In this document: piece by piece, positions 5,814 to 9,600 of the stretch | Layout: the number at the start of each line of letters is the position of its first letter | How positions within the stretch are numbered: position 1 is the stretch's first letter | Made by a program: the position numbers and the translations under genes | NCBI GenBank assembly: GCA_964352905.1 | Contig: CAYGTS010000105.1 | Span: forward strand, 1-9,600 | Direction of reading: 5' to 3' | Source: CAYGTS01 sp964352905 | GTDB taxonomy: Bacteria > Pseudomonadota > Gammaproteobacteria > JAHCLG01 | DNA length: 9,600 nt | Notes under the pieces: generated by a model | What the model was told of the DNA's origin: nothing | The model's input: the letters and a program-made list of their open reading frames with translations, nothing else | Database searches by the model: none

Positions 5814-6572
5814 ATGTTGTCTAAAAATTTAAATTCAAAAATTTTCTTTTTTGAAGGGTTTTCTATTCACTTTGATAGTTTTGTTTCAGCTGAACAAACG
5901 TTGTTTGAGATATTTTCTGAAGAAAATTATCGTTTTTCTTGTCCAAAAAAACAGCCAAATATTATTGATGCAGGTAGCAACATAGGTATAGCGACATGCT
6001 ATTTTAAAAAGCTTTATCCAAATGCTGTTATCACTTGTTTTGAAGCTGATCCAAATGTTTTTCCTTTATTAAAAGAAAACATCACTGTTAATCAGTTGCC
6101 GGATATTAAACTAGTCAATGCAGCATTAACGAGCAGGCAGGGAATGATTGATTTTTATTGTCAATTACCTGCAAACGAACTTGATAATCGTGGAAATTCT
6201 ATAATTAAAGAATGGGGTGTCCAGCGAAGAGGCGCATGTATTAAAAAAGTTAGGTCAGTGTTGTTATCGAGCTATATTAACGATGAGGTTGATTTTTTAA
6301 AATTAGATGTTGAAGGTGCTGAGCAACAAATATTAGAAGATCTTGAGAAGACAGATAAATTAAAGTATATCAAGCAAATGGCCATCGAAGTCCATCAAGC
6401 TGATGCGATAAAGGCGGTAAATGATGTTGATAGAATAGTTAACATTCTAGAAAGAAACGCGTTTAGCTTTAGTCTAGTTGAAAAAGATGTCACAGGATTG
6501 TTTCCGCCACAAATTGCGGATTGGGCCGATAAAATTCAACCGCGTCTTTTTGTCATTCGTGCAGAAAGTTGA
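5814..6572 (+). CDS. FkbM-family SAM-dependent methyltransferase
   Basis: A 252-residue cytosolic enzyme. The SAM-binding motif I is IIDAGSNIG (50-58), the acidic motif II is FEADP (76-80), and the FkbM hallmark is FLKLDVEGAE (161-170), followed by AIEVH (190-194). FkbM enzymes methylate hydroxyls of sugars, polyketides or other small molecules; the substrate here is unknown. ATG 5814 follows GAGAG (5802-5806) and begins 12 bp after the receiver stop, so it is very likely in the kinase-receiver operon. It has no neighbouring glycosyltransferase or polyketide gene to suggest a substrate. The 3' end overlaps the convergent hydrolase gene by 37 bp. Codon use is AT-rich like the kinase and receiver. 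Confidence 0.9.
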   Translation: MLSKNLNSKIFFFEGFSIHFDSFVSAEQTLFEIFSEENYRFSCPKKQPNIIDAGSNIGIATCYFKKLYPNAVITCFEADPNVFPLLKENITVNQLPDIKLVNAALTSRQGMIDFYCQLPANELDNRGNSIIKEWGVQRRGACIKKVRSVLLSSYINDEVDFLKLDVEGAEQQILEDLEKTDKLKYIKQMAIEVHQADAIKAVNDVDRIVNILERNAFSFSLVEKDVTGLFPPQIADWADKIQPRLFVIRAES

Positions 6573-7576
6573 TCATCTTGTTGCGGTGATAATTTTCGTT
6601 TTTGGCTGGCACGAGTTCGAAGTGACGAGTGAAAAAGAGAATACTGATTATTGTAAGTTATTCTAGGCCTTTCAATCGAAGTTTGGCAAAGTAATGCATT
6701 GCCAGTTGCCCCAATGAATTGGCTGATACGTGGGTTTACCCACAGTGAAGAATGATTGCCAGGAAATCTTAGGATCCTACTGAGGACATGAGCTTCAGAT
6801 TCTAGATGTCTATTTAAACTTTCTGAATGGTGTCTGAAACGGTCAAATTTTCCTGTTGTTATCACAGTAGGAGGCAGTTGCGATAATTGAGCAGAGTAGA
6901 GTGGTGATACGAGTGGATTACGCCTATCAATTTTTGGCGGTAAATAATGTGAGAGAAACCAATCAATAAAATTTTCAGAAATGCTTTGATCTTGCCTTTC
7001 AAAAAAGATGAGATCGCGTTGTGAGCGTGGCAAATTGCTTAATTCGCGTTCAGAATGTAATAAATCGAAAAGGCCGCTTATTAAAATTAGCCCGCGAATT
7101 GAAAACTCTTTTCTCAACCCCAATGACGTTGACACAGCAAAATTAGCTCCTGAACTATAACCGCCAATCACAAGGTTATTGCGATCGACTTGCAGCAAGG
7201 AGCGCTCTGCAATGCGATGCATTATCCTATAAGCATCCATTAAGCCGCAGGGGAATGGATACTCTGGTGCAAGCCGATGATTAACAACAATAACTTGGCC
7301 ATGTAGTTCTGCAGCAATGTGGCTTGCAATTGCATCAGTTGGATCAGATTCTCTGGCTACAAAAGCAGTACCGGGGATATAAAAAATAGTTGGATAAGGC
7401 GGTTGGCTTGTATTATTGCGATAGATCCACAGCTTAATCTCTTCAGTAACTATTTTAATGGAAATCTTTTGCTTAGTAACCTCATCAGAGTAGGCTGGAG
7501 GATAGCTACTTCGTATTCTCGTAACTTTATTTCTATGTTCAGCAATCGAGCGTTTAAATGGGTTTTTAGAATGCAT
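6536..7576 (-). CDS. Alpha/beta hydrolase (HSL/esterase family, fold-3) with an unusual basic tail
   Basis: A 346-residue probable cytosolic esterase or lipase-like enzyme with the catalytic triad in place. S141 lies in the GYSSGAN elbow (139-145), D245 in TTGKFDRF and H275 in FPGNHSSLW. HRLAPEYPFP (100-109) is typical of the hormone-sensitive-lipase family. The usual HGGGF oxyanion-hole motif is replaced by IPGTAF (67-72), so activity or substrate may differ. The fold should end near residue 295. Residues 300-346 are an extra, strongly basic tail (SQKRKLSPQQ...SARMTKRRG) encoded partly opposite the methyltransferase 3' end. The start at 7576 has no good ribosome site, but TATAAA lies six bases upstream. 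No signal peptide. The substrate cannot be deduced. Confidence 0.85.
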   Translation of the reverse strand: MHSKNPFKRSIAEHRNKVTRIRSSYPPAYSDEVTKQKISIKIVTEEIKLWIYRNNTSQPPYPTIFYIPGTAFVARESDPTDAIASHIAAELHGQVIVVNHRLAPEYPFPCGLMDAYRIMHRIAERSLLQVDRNNLVIGGYSSGANFAVSTSLGLRKEFSIRGLILISGLFDLLHSERELSNLPRSQRDLIFFERQDQSISENFIDWFLSHYLPPKIDRRNPLVSPLYSAQLSQLPPTVITTGKFDRFRHHSESLNRHLESEAHVLSRILRFPGNHSSLWVNPRISQFIGATGNALLCQTSIERPRITYNNQYSLFHSSLRTRASQKRKLSPQQDDQLSARMTKRRG

Positions 7577-7776
7577 CGCGTTTATAATCCAAGCTTAAAT
7601 AAAAATCATGAGTAAATCTGCTGCTGCGTTACTTATTCGCGAAAACTTTAGATCTCGTAAATTTTCACTGAGGTTTTGCTATTAGCATAATGAATAATGC
7701 TCAATTTTATACCTGCAAAAAATACTTCATTTAAATATTAATTCTTCTTTGATACTTACCTAACAAAATTCAAAAG

Positions 7777-7838
7777 CTTCAAACTGGAATTGCTAACAAT
7801 TTTTAGCAGTTGCGCCATGCCAACTTCGCAGTTTGAAG
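7777..7838. repeat. Three-way-junction-like inverted repeat
   Basis: The outer stem CTTCAAACTG (7777-7786) pairs perfectly with CAGTTTGAAG (7829-7838), and AG/TT just outside can extend it. Inside, TGCTAA (7791-7796) pairs with TTAGCA (7803-7808), and GTTG (7809-7812) with CAAC (7821-7824), giving two side hairpins. It does not have tRNA features. It may be a small repeat element or a structured RNA. Confidence 0.5.
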
Positions 7839-7845
7839 TTAAATT

Positions 7846-7965
7846 GGTATATACCCTGAGCGATTAGAAAAAGTAGGTTCTCTCTTCTTCCGTCATTGCT
7901 TCGTTGCGCTCGCAATGATGGAACCCCTGTTGACCTATTTGCTAATTGCTTTGGGAATATATGCC
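7846..7965. repeat. Large imperfect palindrome (120 bp) with a REP-like core
   Basis: Outer arms GGTATATACCCTGAGCGATTAG (read as 7846-7867) and the reverse complement of 7942-7965 match at most positions. Middle segments pair in part (AGGTTC near 7875 with GAACC near 7921; TAGGT with ACCTA). The core CCGTCATTGC (7890-7899) / GCAATGATGG (7912-7921) has one mismatch. On the minus strand the core reads CATTGCGAGCGCAACGAAGCAATG, a palindrome type common in many intracellular and environmental proteobacteria. No duplication of flanking bases was found. Confidence 0.6.
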
Positions 7966-8019
7966 AGCATAGTATAACTTGCTGATCCAGGCCAGTATTT
8001 TTCGATGTTTCTGCCTGCC

Positions 8020-8049
8020 TTGCAACCTCATTGGCGGTGGTAGTATAGT
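8020..8049 (+). promoter_or_regulatory. Sigma70-like promoter of the small gene at 8085
   Basis: TTGCAA (8020-8025), an 18-bp spacer and TATAGT (8044-8049) match consensus at 4/6 and 5/6. Transcription would start near 8056, giving a leader of about 30 nt that contains the GGAG ribosome site. Confidence 0.5.
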
Positions 8050-8084
8050 AGCATTATCAAGCAACTAGATATTGGAGTAGAGTG

Positions 8085-8357
8085 ATGAGTTACAAACCTG
8101 AAGATTTAATGCCAGATGACAAAAATTATTGTGAGGTGAATGGCAAAAGCATTCGTAAGGGCAGTGTCGCTGCGGCATTGGCTAATGCAAAAATAGTGGA
8201 ATCTAAGAATGCGACTGCCGCACAAAAAAAAGCAGCTTTGGAAGCATTGCAACAATTAGCACCAGCGTTAGTGGATTTTGAATTAACAAGGTTCATGCAA
8301 TGGAAAAATCCTGAAATCCAAAAAATATTTGATGCAGTAGAAAGCAGCGCACAGTAA
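8085..8357 (+). CDS. Small soluble conserved-looking protein, stop codon supplied by a repeat
   Basis: I cannot name the family. The product is 90 residues from ATG 8085, seven bases after GGAG (8074-8077); the GTG at 8082 is an unlikely start. It is soluble and mostly helical. It opens with PEDLMPDDKNYCEVNGKSIRKGSVAAALANAK and continues with an Ala-rich helix (NATAAQKKAALEALQQLAPALVDF), ending near KNPEIQKIFDAVESS. There is no signal peptide or membrane segment. The final CAG-TAA is the first six bases of the family A element at 8352. Without the insertion the frame reads on ACA GAT ATT TAG, ending ...SSTDI at 8547, so only three residues were traded for one and function is probably kept. 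It has its own promoter upstream. Confidence 0.75.
   Translation: MSYKPEDLMPDDKNYCEVNGKSIRKGSVAAALANAKIVESKNATAAQKKAALEALQQLAPALVDFELTRFMQWKNPEIQKIFDAVESSAQ
8343..8351. repeat. Left 9-bp target-site duplication of family A copy at 8352
   Basis: AGCAGCGCA directly before the CAGTAATT terminus corresponds to AGCAGCTCA at 8527-8535 after the right terminus, an 8 of 9 match. One substitution suggests this insertion is older than, or has drifted more than, the copy at 2326. Confidence 0.8.
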
Positions 8358-8526
8358 TTCCCGGCGAGATGTTGAATAACTCAAGAACGGTCAGATTTGA
8401 CGCAAGGTCACATTAAAAACACTAAAAAATAGCGGAGTTTACACATAATAAATGAGCACATTTTTTAGTGTTTTTAATGTGAGATTGCCCAAATATGGCT
8501 GTTCCTCGCTACACCGGGAATTGCTG
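8352..8526 (+). mobile_element. MITE-like palindromic element, family A, complete copy (175 bp)
   Basis: Termini CAGTAATTCCCGG and CCGGGAATTGCTG form a cleaner inverted repeat than in the 2326 copy. The inner 20-bp arms lie at 8408-8427 and 8463-8482. Most of the element is identical to the 2326 copy, but the part of the loop just after the left arm differs (AATAGCGGAG against CACGCGC), which accounts for the extra 3 bp. Hence at least two subtypes circulate in this genome. It is in the same orientation as the 2326 copy and the copy at 9547. It supplies the stop codon of the gene at 8085. Confidence 0.9.
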
Positions 8527-8535
8527 AGCAGCTCA
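8527..8535. repeat. Right 9-bp target-site duplication of family A copy at 8352
   Basis: AGCAGCTCA, matching 8343-8351 at eight of nine positions, abuts the right terminus of the element. Confidence 0.8.
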
Positions 8536-8559
8536 ACAGATATTTAGAGTTGATGGGAT

Positions 8560-8622
8560 GTAACTCACCCCTTTTGACTTTATATTGACCAGGACGTTCT
8601 CCGCTACGGGGTGAGTAGTTAC
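8560..8622. repeat. Small palindromic element, family B, complete copy (63 bp)
   Basis: The ends GTAACTCACCCC (8560-8571) and GGGGTGAGTAGTTAC (8608-8622) are inverted repeats; the right arm has three extra bases. Related sequence is found at 55-82 and, in the opposite orientation, at 9510-9546. GTAA...TTAC ends recall IS66-type termini, though that is a weak resemblance, and no target duplication is visible. It ends three bases before the first possible ATG of the AraC gene, so its GGGGTGAG may influence that gene's leader. Confidence 0.65.
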
Positions 8623-8654
8623 TAATGATTTTACATAGTGTCTTAAGGATCACC

Positions 8655-9500
8655 GTGAATCACCAAAAGTATATTCAAAAGGCAATCAACTTTATCGAAG
8701 ATAATCTTGATCAGACATTTTCTCTAAAAGATATTTCAAATGAAGCATTTAAATCACTATCATACATGCATCGAATATTCTATTGTATGACTGGTTATAC
8801 AATGAAAGAATATATTCGTAATCGTAGGTTATCAGATGCTGCATACCAGTTACGCTGTTCAGACAGTAAGATTACAGATATCGCCTTGAGAGCAGGATTT
8901 AAAACACATGAAAGCTTTACCCGTGCATTTTTTAAAAAATATGAGATATCACCTCGTGATTTTCGTAAAAATAGACAAGAACAAGTATTGTTCGAACCAT
9001 TAAATGTTGAGTTAGCGAAGCACAACAATCAGAATCGATTATCTGAACTCAACTTAGAAGTTGAATATGTTCTTTATCAAGAAACGCCAGTATGCGGTTT
9101 TCAAATTAGTACAACATTAGATAATGGCCAACAAGCTATAGATATTCCTAACTTCGCAGGGGGATTATTTTCTAGTGGGCAGCTCCAGAAGTATTTTGAT
9201 TTATTATATACTCCAGTATTTGGTGTTTACACCAATATGAGTGAAAATAATAATTTTAATTATTTAGTTGGATGTTTAGCATCATGCAAAAAGAAAAAAT
9301 CAGAAGAAATGATTACTCACCATATTAAAGATTCAAAATATGCACGGTTTCGTTTGCGGCAAAATGACCTTATTAAAGAAGCTTGGCAATATATTTATGG
9401 CGTTTGGTTTCTTGAGCAAACTCAACTACGTACCAAAGGCTTTGATTTTGAAATATATTATGAAACTCATACGGATATTTATATACCAATGAATTATTAA
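8655..9500 (+). CDS. AraC-family transcriptional regulator with GyrI-like effector-binding domain
   Basis: A 281-residue regulator of the Rob type. The N-terminal AraC DNA-binding domain has two helix-turn-helix units, about residues 24-47 (LKDISNEAFKSLSYMHRIFY) and 72-95 (ITDIALRAGFKTHESFTRAF), followed by the signature KKYEISPRDFRK. Residues 130-281 form a GyrI-like small-molecule-binding domain (VFGVYTNM..., YARFRLRQ..., EAWQYIYGVWF). Such proteins usually switch efflux or detoxification genes in response to a bound drug or metabolite. I prefer GTG 8655, five bases after AAGGA (8645-8649), because the protein then begins MNHQKYIQKAINFIEDNLDQ as in relatives. ATG 8625 would add ten residues. 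The gene is bracketed by inverted family B repeats and, outside them, by direct family A elements, which suggests acquisition as a cassette. No target gene lies beside it in view. Confidence 0.9.
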   Translation: MNHQKYIQKAINFIEDNLDQTFSLKDISNEAFKSLSYMHRIFYCMTGYTMKEYIRNRRLSDAAYQLRCSDSKITDIALRAGFKTHESFTRAFFKKYEISPRDFRKNRQEQVLFEPLNVELAKHNNQNRLSELNLEVEYVLYQETPVCGFQISTTLDNGQQAIDIPNFAGGLFSSGQLQKYFDLLYTPVFGVYTNMSENNNFNYLVGCLASCKKKKSEEMITHHIKDSKYARFRLRQNDLIKEAWQYIYGVWFLEQTQLRTKGFDFEIYYETHTDIYIPMNY

Positions 9501-9509
9501 ATTTGTAGA

Positions 9510-9546
9510 GTAACTATTCACTCTGTAGATGGGAACGCCCTGATCC
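9510..9546. repeat. Partial family B element interrupted by a family A insertion
   Basis: GTAACTATTCAC...GTAG...GAACGCCCTGATC aligns with the reverse complement of 8587-8622 (GTAACTACTCAC...GTAG...GAACGTCCTGGTC), with scattered changes. The match stops at 9546, where the next family A element begins. The last nine bases, CCCTGATCC (9538-9546), are the expected left target duplication. Confidence 0.7.
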
Positions 9547-9600
9547 CAGTAATTCCCGGCGAGATGTTGAATAACTCAAGAACGGTCAGATTTGAGGCAA
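9547..9600 (+). mobile_element. MITE-like element, family A, cut by the window edge
   Basis: CAGTAATTCCCGGCGAGATG and the following bases match the first 54 bp of the copies at 2326 and 8352, in the same orientation. The sequence reads TTTGAGGC as in the 2326 copy, where the 8352 copy has TTTGACGC. The right end and its target duplication lie outside the window. Confidence 0.9.

Larger units (their letters stand above)
7577..8084. other. Non-coding region with two structured palindromes and a promoter
   Basis: There is no supportable gene; the longest thing noted is a 25-codon frame near 7608 without a ribosome site. The stretch 7577-7776 shows nothing clear. After that come a branched inverted-repeat structure (7777-7838), a large palindrome with a REP-like core (7846-7965) and a promoter for the next gene (8020-8049). 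Confidence 0.6.

Noticed and set aside
6478..6666. Plus-strand frame across the methyltransferase end
   Set aside because: Overlaps two convincing genes and shows no protein-like features.
7319..7615. Plus-strand frame opposite the hydrolase 5' end
   Set aside because: Lies over the hydrolase N-terminal coding region; no ribosome site or family resemblance.
7608..7685. 25-codon frame starting ATGAGTAAATCT
   Set aside because: Too short, no ribosome site and no recognisable content.
7777..7838. tRNA gene
   Set aside because: The branched fold lacks an acceptor-stem length, a CCA end, an anticodon loop and T-loop consensus.
8552..8630. Target duplication around the family B element
   Set aside because: The bases on the two sides (GATGGGAT and TAATGATT) do not match, so independent transposition of B is not shown.
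8795..9028. Minus-strand frame inside the AraC gene
   Set aside because: Shadow of the helix-turn-helix coding region.
9505..9525. Possible terminator hairpin after the AraC gene (AGAGT...ACTCT)
   Set aside because: Only five pairs and no T-run; the bases are better explained as the end of the family B repeat.
2326..9600. CRISPR-like repetition of the family A sequence
   Set aside because: Copies are kilobases apart, 172-175 bp long, palindromic and flanked by target duplications; there are no spacers or cas genes.

Overview
The window looks like a piece of chromosome from an AT-rich gammaproteobacterium, possibly of the Legionellales/Coxiella/Rickettsiella type. This is inferred from base composition, the style of the 'YWKDK-GVYLG' PAS kinase, and the density of short palindromic repeats. 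No taxon-specific gene proves it. No rRNA, tRNA, CRISPR array or transposase gene is visible.

Layout. The left edge (1-82) is a fusion of two repeat families, followed on the minus strand by a clipped membrane-anchor gene fragment and the complete glutamine-dependent NAD+ synthetase gene nadE (277-1932). A small two-helix membrane protein gene (+, 2114-2353) converges on a DUF1460 secreted cysteine-peptidase/amidase-like gene (-, 2445-3386). A 172-bp palindromic MITE-like element sits exactly between them and has rewritten both C-termini. After a 480-bp non-coding stretch comes a plus-strand signalling cluster: a doubtful small basic ORF (3864-4142), a soluble PAS histidine kinase (4174-5406), a single-domain receiver (5427-5801) and an FkbM-type methyltransferase (5814-6572). 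An HSL-type alpha/beta hydrolase (-, 6536-7576) converges on the methyltransferase with a 37-bp overlap. A 505-bp non-coding region holds two structured palindromes and a promoter. A small conserved-looking protein follows (8085-8357), its stop codon supplied by a second MITE, and then an AraC/GyrI-like regulator (8655-9500).

The strongest unexpected signal is the repeat biology. Family A is a 172-175 bp near-palindrome whose ends begin CAG(T/C)AATTCCCGG and which is flanked by 9-bp target duplications. It has two complete copies with recognisable duplications, one copy cut by the right edge and one broken copy at the left edge. Family B is a 63-bp palindrome with GTAACT...TTAC ends. It has one full copy and two partial ones. 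Two B copies bracket the AraC gene in inverted orientation about 10 bp from its ends, and an A element is nested in one of them. The kinase, receiver and methyltransferase probably form a two-component operon with a linked output enzyme. What they sense and modify cannot be read from the sequence.
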